The translations under genes and the position numbers were made by a program. A DNA stretch of 64,000 nt, taken from assembly GCF_025499465.1 (NCBI RefSeq), contig NZ_JAIMCA010000003.1:434001-498000 (forward strand). The letters are read 5' to 3'. Positions 55,329-63,934 of this stretch are shown here, in pieces. Position 1 is the stretch's first letter, and the number at the start of each line of letters is the position of its first letter. Source of the DNA: Allobosea sp. BH3. GTDB taxonomy: Bacteria > Pseudomonadota > Alphaproteobacteria > Rhizobiales > Beijerinckiaceae. Below the pieces are notes generated by a model that made no database searches, was not told the DNA's origin, and saw only the letters and a list, made by a program, of their open reading frames with translations.

Positions 55329-55492
55329 ATTGCAAGCGCGCCCGCTCATGGCTCCGGAGCATTTCCATCGAGCCTTGAAATGCGGATCTCAAATTGCGGG
55401 GTCGAGGCGCACCATCTATTCGTGGCCACGATAGAACAGGTCGCTACTCGAGCAGTTCGCTCCGGTGCGGCTGCTGGCAGGTGCCGGCGCCT

Positions 55493-55975
55493 CTAACGCC
55501 TGGATGACGAGCTCGTGCCGTCTCGAGTTGTCTTGCCGGGGCCTCGCTTATTGCCGGTCGCGTGCCGCTCGACGGTCGGCAGTGGTAGATTCAAATCGCG
55601 GTCCGACATGCCCCGATTCCGAGCGTTATACTGCCACGTCGCGAAGACTTCCAAAAAGCCTGTCCGCTCGTCCCTCAGTAATGCCACTTGCGTCTGGAGC
55701 GCGTCTACGCGCTCCAATGCCGCCGCCAGTTCGGCTGAAATCTCGGGCGCCCCTGGATTGAGCCGCTTGGCGCCACGAATTCGCTTCTTCCCCGACTTGA
55801 ATGCCCGGCTGATCGCGTCGTGACCATCAAGCGCCTGCCGGGTGAAGGGCCGGCCTAGGACGGCGGCAACCTTGTCTAGCAGGCGCCCCCACGTGAGATC
55901 ACCGCGCCATCCGACCAACATGCCGACGATCTGATCGATCTCGTCCCCAGACAGCTTAGCCTTGGCCACCGTCAA
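55493..55975 (-). CDS. Small SE auxiliary protein (Srap-like)
   Basis: This 160-residue protein has an N-terminal helical part (LSGDEIDQIVGMLVGWRGDL, TWGRLLDKVAAVLGRPFTRQ), a basic segment (SGKKRIRGAKRL) and a coiled-coil stretch (ELAAALERVDALQTQVALLR). Its ATG overlaps intB by four bases. Size, order and orientation fit the fourth core gene (srap) of strand-biased circularizing integrative elements; the name is inference from position. Confidence 0.6.
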   Translation of the reverse strand: MTVAKAKLSGDEIDQIVGMLVGWRGDLTWGRLLDKVAAVLGRPFTRQALDGHDAISRAFKSGKKRIRGAKRLNPGAPEISAELAAALERVDALQTQVALLRDERTGFLEVFATWQYNARNRGMSDRDLNLPLPTVERHATGNKRGPGKTTRDGTSSSSRR

Positions 55976-58110
55976 TCATTCCACATGTCATCGACCGCGT
56001 TCCTCAACGAAACGTCGGAAGTCTCTTCAACCTCATCGCCGAGCCGTGCTTTCCGATCCCGGACGGCCATCGAAATCGCGTTGTCGCGTCCCGACGCTCC
56101 CATACTGATGACTGTGCCGTCGGCTATCGAGGAATCTTCGTGGACGACCAAGATTGCACGCATCCTCTCGATCTTCTGCAAATGGTCCTGTGTCCACCGA
56201 TCGGCGCCATAGATGCCAATGGCATCCGCTTGTCCTGATTGCTCGAGTTGCTTCAGGGCGAGGTTCAGGCGCTGTTCGATCTTCTCACGATGTTTGAGAT
56301 CGCCCTTCTGAAACACATTCTCAGAGCACCCCAAGCAATCTCCGTAATCAGGGCAAGGCAACAGCGAGTAGTCGTGTATGCAGATGCCAAAATCGGTGAT
56401 GTGCGCCGCGCCGATCTGAGCCTTGAGAAAGTCCTTCGGGCTGACAGGCTGGTTGATCCGGGTAGCCGTAGTGGGTTCAAACATCGGCCCCAGCCCACCG
56501 CATTCTTCAATTTTCTCGCGAAGTCGAGACAGCGTTTCTTCCGGAGAAACATGGTCATATGCCGGATTCTGAGATGGATCTCGCCCGCTCCACTTGGCAA
56601 TGTCGAGGTCGCTCATCCCCCTGAGCTGCGCAATGGTGTTAAGCCAGTGGCGAAAAGCATGCGTGGTAATCTCGATCGCGGAGCCGTCCCGCTCTTTGAA
56701 TCCCCATCTCTCGAACACGCTCGGCTTCTTGCCGCCATCATGCCCCGACAGCCAATGCTCGAACGTCTGGACTCCGCAATGCCCGATGACGCAGGGGATC
56801 GTGCTCCGTTCAGCGTGCGTCTCATTACGTCTCAGAACGATGAGGGTATTGGAATAGGGCTGATCAGGATCCCCATTGAAGAACGGAAAATCCTTTGGCA
56901 TCATCGCGACAAGGTGTCGTTCGACGTCCCTGAAGTTAGCGACCGGCTCACCGCTCGAATTAGTGCGGATAGAGGGGGCACCGTTTAACCACTGTCGAAC
57001 ACTCGAGACCCTTTCGAATCCGAGTATTTCTCCGAGCTCAACCAAAGTTATCCATTCGGACCGTCGGATGTATTCGATATGCGGCGGTAGCCACAGCTTC
57101 GTCGGATTTTTTTCGTACCAGACTGCAAGCTCGCGTCCTGCCGCGCCCAGTCGCCTCAGATTGCCAATCGCTTGCCTGACGACTGAGGCCATCACTGTCG
57201 GCACCCACTTGATTTGCTCGCTATGCCCCTTGCCGGGCCATACCCGGATTCCGTAGGCGCCCCCCCTTTCGTCGAAATCGATCTGTTCTGCACCACCGCC
57301 CTCTTCCGGACGACGGGCCGTAGAGATGTCTGTATCGACCTCGCATTTCTCCCGGAGCTGGAGCACTTCGTGGGCGCGGATTGGAACGGAGCAGCAGATC
57401 ACGCAGACCGACGACATGAGGATGTCAATGAACGACTCAGCATTCCGGAACACATGTGCCAGCGCTCCGAATGCCTCCGGGCTAGGCAGACGATCTTCTC
57501 GCCAAGCTTTGGCCTCTTCACCCAGCCGCTGCATGCGGTCCTTGGGCTTCTTGATGCCGTGCTTCCAACGGAAAGAGGCGTTGTAAAACCGATGATCTGA
57601 GCAAAACCGGTGAACCTGCTCGATATAGATCGCGAACTGGTAGTGCCGGTCGTCCCCGACTCCACTCTTCGCCAGAGCAACCGCAGTATTCAGGATGACA
57701 GCATTGCAATCGGCAATATTCGGCGTGAGGCCCAGCGAGTGAAACGCGGCTTCGATGAATTGGAGAGCATTCAGCCGCTTAGCCTGGTTCTCGAACTGAA
57801 CTGGCGAGGTTGAATGCCTATAGCGGCAGTAAGCCTTTGCAAAATCTCCGTAGAACGCATCGAACGGAACGCCATCAACCGTACCGTCTCGATTTGCGAT
57901 CGACCCGAGACGGTAAAAATGCAAGAATCGATTAACTCGATTCTGCCCTTTTGTAATAAATGAATCAGATACCTTCCAACTTGAACGATTCCATTCTTCC
58001 GATCTAATTAGAGAATTTAATTCATACTTGGCAAGATTTATGAAATCGACTAACCGAGTGGACGGGTCGACAAAACCACGAGGAATAAAATTAACTACAT
58101 TAGAATTCAT
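55972..58110 (-). CDS. Large tyrosine recombinase, SE IntB-like
   Basis: This 712-residue recombinase has catalytic residues R245 (SVPIRAHEVL), H484 and R487 (THAFRHWLN), W507 in the second-His position (IAKWSGRD) and the nucleophile Y518 (NPAYDHVS). A helix-turn-helix-like insertion (LVELGEILGFERVSSVRQWL) lies between the boxes. The C-terminus has a Cys cluster (CPDYGDCLGC). It is longer than usual integrases (about 350-450). It overlaps both neighbours by ATGA. Confidence 0.85.
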   Translation of the reverse strand: MNSNVVNFIPRGFVDPSTRLVDFINLAKYELNSLIRSEEWNRSSWKVSDSFITKGQNRVNRFLHFYRLGSIANRDGTVDGVPFDAFYGDFAKAYCRYRHSTSPVQFENQAKRLNALQFIEAAFHSLGLTPNIADCNAVILNTAVALAKSGVGDDRHYQFAIYIEQVHRFCSDHRFYNASFRWKHGIKKPKDRMQRLGEEAKAWREDRLPSPEAFGALAHVFRNAESFIDILMSSVCVICCSVPIRAHEVLQLREKCEVDTDISTARRPEEGGGAEQIDFDERGGAYGIRVWPGKGHSEQIKWVPTVMASVVRQAIGNLRRLGAAGRELAVWYEKNPTKLWLPPHIEYIRRSEWITLVELGEILGFERVSSVRQWLNGAPSIRTNSSGEPVANFRDVERHLVAMMPKDFPFFNGDPDQPYSNTLIVLRRNETHAERSTIPCVIGHCGVQTFEHWLSGHDGGKKPSVFERWGFKERDGSAIEITTHAFRHWLNTIAQLRGMSDLDIAKWSGRDPSQNPAYDHVSPEETLSRLREKIEECGGLGPMFEPTTATRINQPVSPKDFLKAQIGAAHITDFGICIHDYSLLPCPDYGDCLGCSENVFQKGDLKHREKIEQRLNLALKQLEQSGQADAIGIYGADRWTQDHLQKIERMRAILVVHEDSSIADGTVISMGASGRDNAISMAVRDRKARLGDEVEETSDVSLRNAVDDMWND

Positions 58111-59615
58111 TTATCGACTCCCGCGTGACCTTCGCGGGCCCCATCGCATAGCTGGATCACTTGCGCGACGGCCAGGATTGTTGGGTATTTATTATCGTAT
58201 ACCTTGCGCGAATAACCTTCTGCAATCATACGGTCGCGGTCTTCAATCAGGAAAGAAAGTAACTCCTCGTGCGGCGCATGAATCCATGCCTGGAAATGCT
58301 GGCAAGTATAGCAAGCGTATGGAGCATAGAGCCCGCAAAAGCTCATCTGGCCGCATGAGCCCAGCGGATCGATATTATTTTTTAGCGTCTTGTCGTAGAT
58401 TCTAAGCCTAGGGTTGCCCGCTGCCGCCGAGATCAAGACACCAGCGAAAGCCTGCGCCAATGGAGCCAGCTCCATGGCCAAATGCCTATCGAGCCGCTCC
58501 ACCATCGCCGGGCTGGCCTCAAAATAGGGGCCGACATTCTGCGTATCGGACTGGTCCAGAAGGTCCGCGACCGTATACTTGTCTTTGCCATCGTCGACGG
58601 CTCGCTGAGCCAACGTGATCCTAAATCTCTTAGCATTAGCCTTCAGGCCAGTGATTTCAAAAATTGATTTCTTTAGATGATGTCCAAGCTCCTGAGAACT
58701 CATGTGAAATTCCATACCGGGAATACGGCCCCTGTCATCACCGAAAAACAACGGCATTTCGCCGTCCTCGAGAGATAGATGACCGTAGTTTTTTATATTA
58801 AACTCGATGAGTAGTTCAATAAGTTGACCGAGCTGCTTGCTGCAATATCTATCCTTTATTTTATCTCTTATCCTTCTTCCGCGCTGTTTCGCGCGAGGGA
58901 TCCTAAACATGTAAAGGCGGGACCCGTCGCTCGCCAGATTGACAATAAGATCCTTTACTTTCAGGGCCGCGATCTGGATTGGCCTCGCGCCATACGCGAG
59001 GAAGACCCACGCCATTACGTAGGTCGGAAGCGAAATATCGCCGGCGACATATGCCCTGTTGAGGGCAACTTGAATGGAGCGCAACTCACTGTCATTGAAA
59101 GCGCCTGCATCTGCGTCGCGAAGTCGAATCGACGTACCCTTGATGTTCCCCGCGATCGTAGAATCCCGGAGAAAGCGGACCGCTTCTTCGGAGCAGCCCC
59201 CGTAACCAAGATCATTCATGTCCAGCAGGAGAATTCTGACAACACCAAGCTTCCACTCGGTCTTTGGATTGAGACTAGACCTATAATTAATCAAATCAGC
59301 CATCGTTATCTCAGAACAATATCCATCTCTTATAGCAATTTGATCTCGATAAAACGCAACAAACCTACAAAAAATATTGAAAAAATGCGCATAAGAGTAG
59401 CTTGTGATATAATGTATAAGAATGAGCTTTATTCTCAATTTCAGATCAGAAGTCAGTCTGCTGAATTCGGAAATTTTAATTGTTTCATAACCGTAGATGG
59501 GGCCGTATGTCTCCCAATCGTCCGGCCTCGGATCGAATGTAACACCATCTCGCGTTTCGACAGACGCGGGAAGCGTCGGAAAATTAGCTGGCGCGGCGCT
59601 CTCACCCTTGGTCAT
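58107..59615 (-). CDS. Tyrosine-recombinase-fold protein lacking the catalytic His (Tfp-like)
   Basis: This 502-residue protein keeps R211 (AYGARPIQIAALK) and a Tyr at 364 (NVGPYFEAS). In box II it reads AKRFRITLAQRAVD at residues 328-341, so the catalytic His of HxxR is missing. A four-Cys cluster follows (C421, C427, C435, C438), likely a zinc site. The DNA is markedly AT-rich, unlike the flanks. Position between two recombinases matches tfp of SEs. It is probably a DNA-binding partner rather than an active recombinase. Confidence 0.78.
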   Translation of the reverse strand: MTKGESAAPANFPTLPASVETRDGVTFDPRPDDWETYGPIYGYETIKISEFSRLTSDLKLRIKLILIHYITSYSYAHFFNIFCRFVAFYRDQIAIRDGYCSEITMADLINYRSSLNPKTEWKLGVVRILLLDMNDLGYGGCSEEAVRFLRDSTIAGNIKGTSIRLRDADAGAFNDSELRSIQVALNRAYVAGDISLPTYVMAWVFLAYGARPIQIAALKVKDLIVNLASDGSRLYMFRIPRAKQRGRRIRDKIKDRYCSKQLGQLIELLIEFNIKNYGHLSLEDGEMPLFFGDDRGRIPGMEFHMSSQELGHHLKKSIFEITGLKANAKRFRITLAQRAVDDGKDKYTVADLLDQSDTQNVGPYFEASPAMVERLDRHLAMELAPLAQAFAGVLISAAAGNPRLRIYDKTLKNNIDPLGSCGQMSFCGLYAPYACYTCQHFQAWIHAPHEELLSFLIEDRDRMIAEGYSRKVYDNKYPTILAVAQVIQLCDGAREGHAGVDK

Positions 59616-60909
59616 GTGTTCGTTCCATCCCTTTCACGTCTGGAATCTCGAGACCGTCCTGGATTGTGACGAGAACCTCGTCCGAGCGACGACGGATGGT
59701 GCGGCGAAGATATGGCTTGGCACTCCCCTCGCTTCGCCAGCCCATCAACCTTGCACGCCATTTCGACTCGTCATCGGGAGCTACGCCGTTGCGATCCATG
59801 ACGTCTGAGAAAGCGTCGTTCCAGCTATGCCGGAGCTTATGTGCCGAGAGATTTGCCGGCAGACCCGGGACCCTGCCTCGCATCTCGCGCATCATCTTAT
59901 TGACGGAAGAGAGACAGAGCGGTCGGCCGTTGCGGCAATCCACGATCAAGAAGGGGTGGCTTTGCGCTCCGGGAATCTTTGTACGATGGTGGACAATCCA
60001 CTCGTACAAAATCTCGGTGAGCCTCCGGCCCAACGGAAGGGTACGTGCATTTGTTTTCGACGACGGCTGCTCTGGGCGTGGGTCTTCCGGATTATCCGGC
60101 CGCCGATGCACAGTTATGCTCCCTGCTCCCCCGACCTTACAATCTTCGACGTAGAGACCCAGAAGTTCGCCACGGCGAAGGCCAAGATCCAAAAGAAGCC
60201 GCACGATCAGGTAATTCCGGAAGCGAACCGGGAACGTGAAGGGATTCCTGTCGCCATCGGGCTCAATCACCGACCGCAAGAGACGAAGCTGGTCTTCCTC
60301 CAGCCCCTCGCTCCCACCGATGTCGTCACCGCGTGGCTTCGTGATCGCCTCGTACCGCTTTTTCAGCCAGCCAAGGCACTCCACTCGGACTTGGTTGTAG
60401 TGAGCCCATCTGTCTGGCCAAAATTGCAGCCGCGACAGATATCCAGCGCTCGCGTACTCCAGAAACGAATATATGGCCGTTAGCCGGTTGCGCTTCTGAA
60501 GGAGACTGGTCTCGAGACGCGCGCCCTTGCCGCGTTTGGACTTTTTGATTGGGGTCGCACTCGCGCTGGGCAGCTCCGTTAAAGCATGAGCAACCCGCCG
60601 TCCGCAAAACGTGTCCAGGTCGACGATCTCAGCAAGCGTCAATAGTGCGCCGCTTGCGAGTCTGTCTTCGATATTTACACGCCGTGCTTCTGCCCAGAGA
60701 TATAGGTGAAGCAGTGCCCGCAAATCATTACGCAGCGTGTTCGGCTGAAGCCCGCCTGGACGCCTTGCCGAAGTGATCCAGTACGTCGGTTCCGCGATGG
60801 GGATGCCTGTCGCTAAGCGGATAAGGAATGGCATGCGCTCGCCAGCGGCGAACTTCGCCCAGCGAACCGCGAATGGGTTCGAAGATGAACGCAAGCGCAT
60901 TGGCGCCAT
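59602..60909 (-). CDS. Tyrosine recombinase, SE IntA-like
   Basis: This 435-residue recombinase has an N-terminal core-binding region and a catalytic domain with R245 or R246 (LGLRRGELLGL), H357 and R360 (SAHKLRHSW), W391 (LMGWRSEGSAK) and the nucleophile Y400 (KPYLRR). The set R-HxxR-W-Y is complete, so it should be active. AGGGGG lies nine bases before a Met at 60900, which may be the true start. The gene is first of the four-gene operon and overlaps tfp by 14 bases. Confidence 0.85.
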   Translation of the reverse strand: MAPMRLRSSSNPFAVRWAKFAAGERMPFLIRLATGIPIAEPTYWITSARRPGGLQPNTLRNDLRALLHLYLWAEARRVNIEDRLASGALLTLAEIVDLDTFCGRRVAHALTELPSASATPIKKSKRGKGARLETSLLQKRNRLTAIYSFLEYASAGYLSRLQFWPDRWAHYNQVRVECLGWLKKRYEAITKPRGDDIGGSEGLEEDQLRLLRSVIEPDGDRNPFTFPVRFRNYLIVRLLLDLGLRRGELLGLYVEDCKVGGAGSITVHRRPDNPEDPRPEQPSSKTNARTLPLGRRLTEILYEWIVHHRTKIPGAQSHPFLIVDCRNGRPLCLSSVNKMMREMRGRVPGLPANLSAHKLRHSWNDAFSDVMDRNGVAPDDESKWRARLMGWRSEGSAKPYLRRTIRRRSDEVLVTIQDGLEIPDVKGMERTHDQG

Positions 60910-61017
60910 CCCCCTGCTATCGAAACCATCTGTGAATTGGGTGCGGTGCGCAGTGAATCTGCGCTCCTGAGGGCTCCGCCGCTTCGCGTCCCGGGCACCG
61001 ATGTTGAGACCTGCTCC

Positions 61018-61254
61018 TCACGGCTTCTTCCTGTTGCTCTTGAGCTGCGACAGAACCGAGAGCGCGACCGCCCGGAGGTCCTCGTCTTGGACAGGGCAGA
61101 ACGCGCGGCACACTTCATGAGCCTTGCAGCGCGAAGGCGCCTGCGCGGAGTTCACACGGTCCGCACTCAATAGAACTGCATTGCAATCTGGTTCGCCCAA
61201 CCTAAAACCTCCGCCATCCCAAATATATCGACCAGATAATCGCGGTGGAGTCAA
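61018..61254 (-). CDS. Small Cys-containing ORF upstream of intA
   Basis: A 78-codon frame from a TTG start includes RCKAHEVCRAFCPVQDEDLR, a three-Cys patch, then a hydrophobic helix and a basic end. It is in the operon direction, 108 bp ahead of intA. It may be a small element gene or chance; no family recognised. Confidence 0.3.
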   Translation of the reverse strand: MTPPRLSGRYIWDGGGFRLGEPDCNAVLLSADRVNSAQAPSRCKAHEVCRAFCPVQDEDLRAVALSVLSQLKSNRKKP

Positions 61255-61289
61255 CTTGAACGATCAAAAATCCGGGAGTTGCACGACAC

Positions 61290-61435
61290 GTTACACGAAT
61301 CCTTGAGGCATTGAGCTCAGTCTCACCTTTGTAAATGAATCCTTCTACTGAATTTAATCCCACATTTTCGAAGGATTCGCAGAGAATGAATCCTTCTCCA
61401 CAATTGAAAATATCCTCGAATCCTATTCGGTTCAT
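61290..61435. repeat. Right-end array of GAATCCT motifs
   Basis: The octamer-like GAATCCTT or GAATCCTA occurs at about 61297, 61335, 61393 and 61420, and inverted (AAGGATTC) at about 61372. Inverted and direct copies alternate in 140 bases. These may be recombinase or accessory-protein binding sites at the element end. The remaining non-coding sequence of 60910-61540 shows nothing else. Confidence 0.5.
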
Positions 61436-61540
61436 TCGCTTGCAATTGTTGACACGAGTGCTTTCTGTGGCGGCTCGCGTCCTCGCGCAGCATGGAGGCA
61501 CCGTCAGTGCAGCCTTGGTTTAGGGCCGCCTGGCGCCGCT

Positions 61541-61831
61541 GGCGGCTACGACATCATGGGGCCGGCCGCTACGGTGGCTGCGGCGTTGACGGTGCTCGGT
61601 AGCCAACGCCCCGACGCCTGCGTCCTGGATGTCAATCTGCGGGGCGAGCACAGCGCCCCGGTGGCCGCGCGTTTGAAAGAGCAGGCCGTGCCGTTCGTCC
61701 TCTCCAGTGCTTACGGTCCCGAGACACTCACCCAGTACGATGCCTTTCAGGGCATCACCAACGTCGGCAAGCCGGTGCCGCCGGGCCTGGCCATGATGAT
61801 CGGCAAACTGCTGAAGATCGCCGACGCGTGA
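61541..61831 (+). pseudogene. 5'-truncated response-regulator receiver domain
   Basis: The frame reads GGYDIMGPAATVAAALTVLG, then PDACVLDVNLRGEHSAPVAARL and VGKPVPPGLAMMI, the central and C-terminal part of a stand-alone receiver with its phospho-Asp (DVNLRGE) and signalling Lys (GKP). The first ~35 residues, including the acidic pocket, are missing. Upstream sequence in this frame is unrelated. It lies just at the right edge of the mobile element. Confidence 0.7.
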
Positions 61832-62008
61832 GGCCGGGCGTTCCGGGCAGGGTCAACGCTCGCTCCGCAAAGCGCTGCCGATAGACCTCCGTCCGGCTTC
61901 GCTCGGAGGAACCGTTCACGATCGCGACAGTTGCACTGTAATCGAGCGGCCAATCAGCCGCGTGCAACGCGCTCGCCACGCTGGCGACGCCCTTGAAGTG
62001 CCAACGCC

Positions 62009-62917
62009 ATGACAGATTACAACTCCCGTGGCGTCGTCGCCGACGCCGCAACCGGCCGCGCGTCCTCTGCCGTCTCTTGGGGAGCCATCTTAGGCGGCGC
62101 GGTCGTCAGTGCCGCCGTCTCCCTGATGCTGCTCACCGCCGGTGCGGGGCTGGGCTTCACCTCGGTCTCTCCATGGAGCAACGCCGGCGTCACCGCCACG
62201 ACCTTCGGAATCGCGGCCCTGGCGTGGCTCGCCATCGTTCATCTCATCGCGGCGGGTGCGGGTGGATACCTTGCGGGCCGCCTTCGCACCAAGCGGGTTG
62301 GGCTCCACACCGACGAGGTCGCCTTCCGCGACACGGCACACGGCTTCATGACCTGGGCCGTCAGCGCGATCGTCAGCGTGATGCTGATCGCCTCGGCGAC
62401 CTCGGCGATCGTCGGTGGCACCGCGCGTCTGGGCGCCAGCGCCGCATCGGGACTCGGCTCGGCCGTATCCGGCGCCGCGAGCCAGGCGGCCGGGCGCGTC
62501 GACGTGTCGAACCTCGATCCGTCGGCCTACGTGACCGACACGCTGTTCCGGACGGACAAGCCTGCTCCCTCCCCGACCGATCCCGCGCCGGCGCGCGCCG
62601 AGGTCGGCCGGATCGTCGCGATGAGCATCCGCAACGGCGAGATCGCGCCCGCCGACAAGACTTACGTGGCCAGTGTCATCGCCGCGCAGACTGGCATCAG
62701 CCAGGCCGACGCCGAGAAGCGGATCGATGACGGCATCGCCAAGACCAAGGAGACCGCCGCCAAGGCCGAGCAGACCGCCCGCGAGGCGGCGGACACCGCG
62801 CGCAAGGCAGCCGCTTCCTTCGCCCTGGCCTCCTTCATCGCGATGCTGATCGGAGCGCTTGCCTCCAGCTACGGCGCCACCCTCGGCGGCCGCGCCCGTG
62901 ACAAGTTCGACACCTGA
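62009..62917 (+). CDS. Hypothetical membrane protein with Ala/Lys coiled coil
   Basis: This 302-residue protein has hydrophobic segments at about residues 25-47, 65-90, 114-135 and 277-297. The central part is AASGLGSAVSGAASQAAGRV, then a soluble region DPAPARAEVGRIVAMSIRNG and a Lys/Ala coiled coil KTKETAAKAEQTAREAADTA. Similar proteins accompany YciE-type stress genes in alphaproteobacteria, but I know no function. It lies 38 bases before the second YciE-type gene. Confidence 0.75.
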   Translation: MTDYNSRGVVADAATGRASSAVSWGAILGGAVVSAAVSLMLLTAGAGLGFTSVSPWSNAGVTATTFGIAALAWLAIVHLIAAGAGGYLAGRLRTKRVGLHTDEVAFRDTAHGFMTWAVSAIVSVMLIASATSAIVGGTARLGASAASGLGSAVSGAASQAAGRVDVSNLDPSAYVTDTLFRTDKPAPSPTDPAPARAEVGRIVAMSIRNGEIAPADKTYVASVIAAQTGISQADAEKRIDDGIAKTKETAAKAEQTAREAADTARKAAASFALASFIAMLIGALASSYGATLGGRARDKFDT

Positions 62918-62955
62918 TTTTCAAACGACCACCACCCCGAACCCGGAGAGAAACC

Positions 62956-63468
62956 ATGGCCAGCAACACCCCGAAAGCCCTCGACGACCTGTTCCACGAC
63001 ATGCTCAAGGACGTCTATTACGCCGAGAAGCAGATCCTGAAGGCCCTGCCGAAGATGGCGAAGGCGGCCAGGTCGGCCGAACTGAAGAAGGCCTTCGAAA
63101 CCCATCGGGACGAGACCGAAGGGCATGTCGAACGTCTCGGCGACGTGTTCGAGGCGATCGGCAAGGCTCCTCGCGGCAAGACCTGCGACGCCATCCTCGG
63201 CATCCTCGAGGAAGGAAAGGCTGTGATGGAGGACTACGCCGATAGCCCAGCACTCGATGCGGGCCTCGTCGCCTCGGCGCAGGCCGTCGAGCACTATGAG
63301 ATGACCCGCTATGGCACGCTCAAGTCCTGGGCCCAACAGCTCGGTCACAAGGACGCGGTGACGCTCCTCGACGCGACGCTCGCCGAGGAAACCAAGACCG
63401 ACGAGCTGCTGACGAAGATCAGTGGCTCGACGAACTCCGCCGCGGTCGCGAAGGCGAAAGCCGCCTGA
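62956..63468 (+). CDS. YciE/YciF-type ferritin-like stress protein (DUF892), copy 2
   Basis: This 170-residue protein is nearly the same as that at 49731-50234. Shared core: EGHVERLGDVFEAIGKAPRG, KTCDAILGILEEGKAVMEDY and DSPALDAGLVASAQAVEHYE. Differences concentrate at the N-terminus (MASNTPKALDDLFH) and the last 30 residues. It probably binds a di-metal centre. GGAGAG precedes the ATG. It is co-directional with the membrane protein. Confidence 0.93.
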   Translation: MASNTPKALDDLFHDMLKDVYYAEKQILKALPKMAKAARSAELKKAFETHRDETEGHVERLGDVFEAIGKAPRGKTCDAILGILEEGKAVMEDYADSPALDAGLVASAQAVEHYEMTRYGTLKSWAQQLGHKDAVTLLDATLAEETKTDELLTKISGSTNSAAVAKAKAA

Positions 63469-63577
63469 TCGTCGCCGGCATGTCTGAGACCCGCTGGGCT
63501 CGGCTGGGCGGGTCTCGTCTTTCCTCAAACGGTGTCGCTCCGCGGGCCGCTGACCAGCCCGGCACCGAAAGCATGCA

Positions 63578-63934
63578 ATGCCAAAGCTCGTCGTACTGGT
63601 CGTTGAAGACGAGCCGCTCCTTCGCATGGACGCCGTTGATTTCATCGAAGAAGCGGGGTTCGAGGCGCTAGAGGCGGCACATGCCGATGACGCCATCGCG
63701 ATCCTGAATTCCCGTCGAGACGTGGCGGTGGTCTTCACCGATATCGAGATGCCTGGCTCGATGGACGGTATCAAGCTGGCTCACGTGGTCAGGAGCGGCT
63801 GGCCTCCCATTGTGATCGTGGTCGCGAGCGGTCGGGTGGTCCCGGCTCTTGGTGTGCTGCCGGACAATGTCCGCTTCCTCCGGAAGCCATATCGACCCGC
63901 CGAAGTGATCGAGGCTTTGCGGCAAGCGCCCTGA
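63578..63934 (+). CDS. Single-domain response regulator
   Basis: This 118-residue receiver has the acidic pocket VVEDEPLLRMD, phospho-Asp in VFTDIEMPGSMDG, Thr/Ser position ASGRVVPA and Lys in FLRKPYRPAEVI. There is no output domain, so it passes phosphate to a partner or competes for it, as CheY-like proteins of HWE/HisKA_2 kinases do. A likely kinase gene converges with it at the window edge. Confidence 0.92.
   Translation: MPKLVVLVVEDEPLLRMDAVDFIEEAGFEALEAAHADDAIAILNSRRDVAVVFTDIEMPGSMDGIKLAHVVRSGWPPIVIVVASGRVVPALGVLPDNVRFLRKPYRPAEVIEALRQAP

Larger units (their letters stand above)
55141..61540. mobile_element. Strand-biased circularizing integrative element (SE)-like mobile element
   Basis: Four minus-strand genes, translationally coupled by overlaps, encode two tyrosine recombinases around a recombinase-fold protein, plus a small fourth protein. 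This matches the intA-tfp-intB-srap core of SEs as I remember it. No plasmid, conjugation or phage structural genes are present, and there is no room for large cargo. Flanks carry short repeat arrays: TGTAAARAA motifs near 55205-55328 and GAATCCT motifs near 61294-61430. Base composition is clearly more AT-rich than the surroundings, especially 58.0-59.5 kb. Exact ends are uncertain by about 200 bases. Confidence 0.65.

Noticed and set aside
58824-59669. 281-codon plus-strand frame opposite the tfp-like gene
   Set aside because: It is antisense to a gene with clear recombinase-fold features and shows no ribosome binding site.
61290-61435. Possible CRISPR array
   Set aside because: The repeated unit is only 7-8 bases, spacing is unequal and orientation changes.
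55141-61540. Prophage or conjugative element
   Set aside because: Only recombinase-type and small genes are present; there are no capsid, tail, relaxase or secretion genes.
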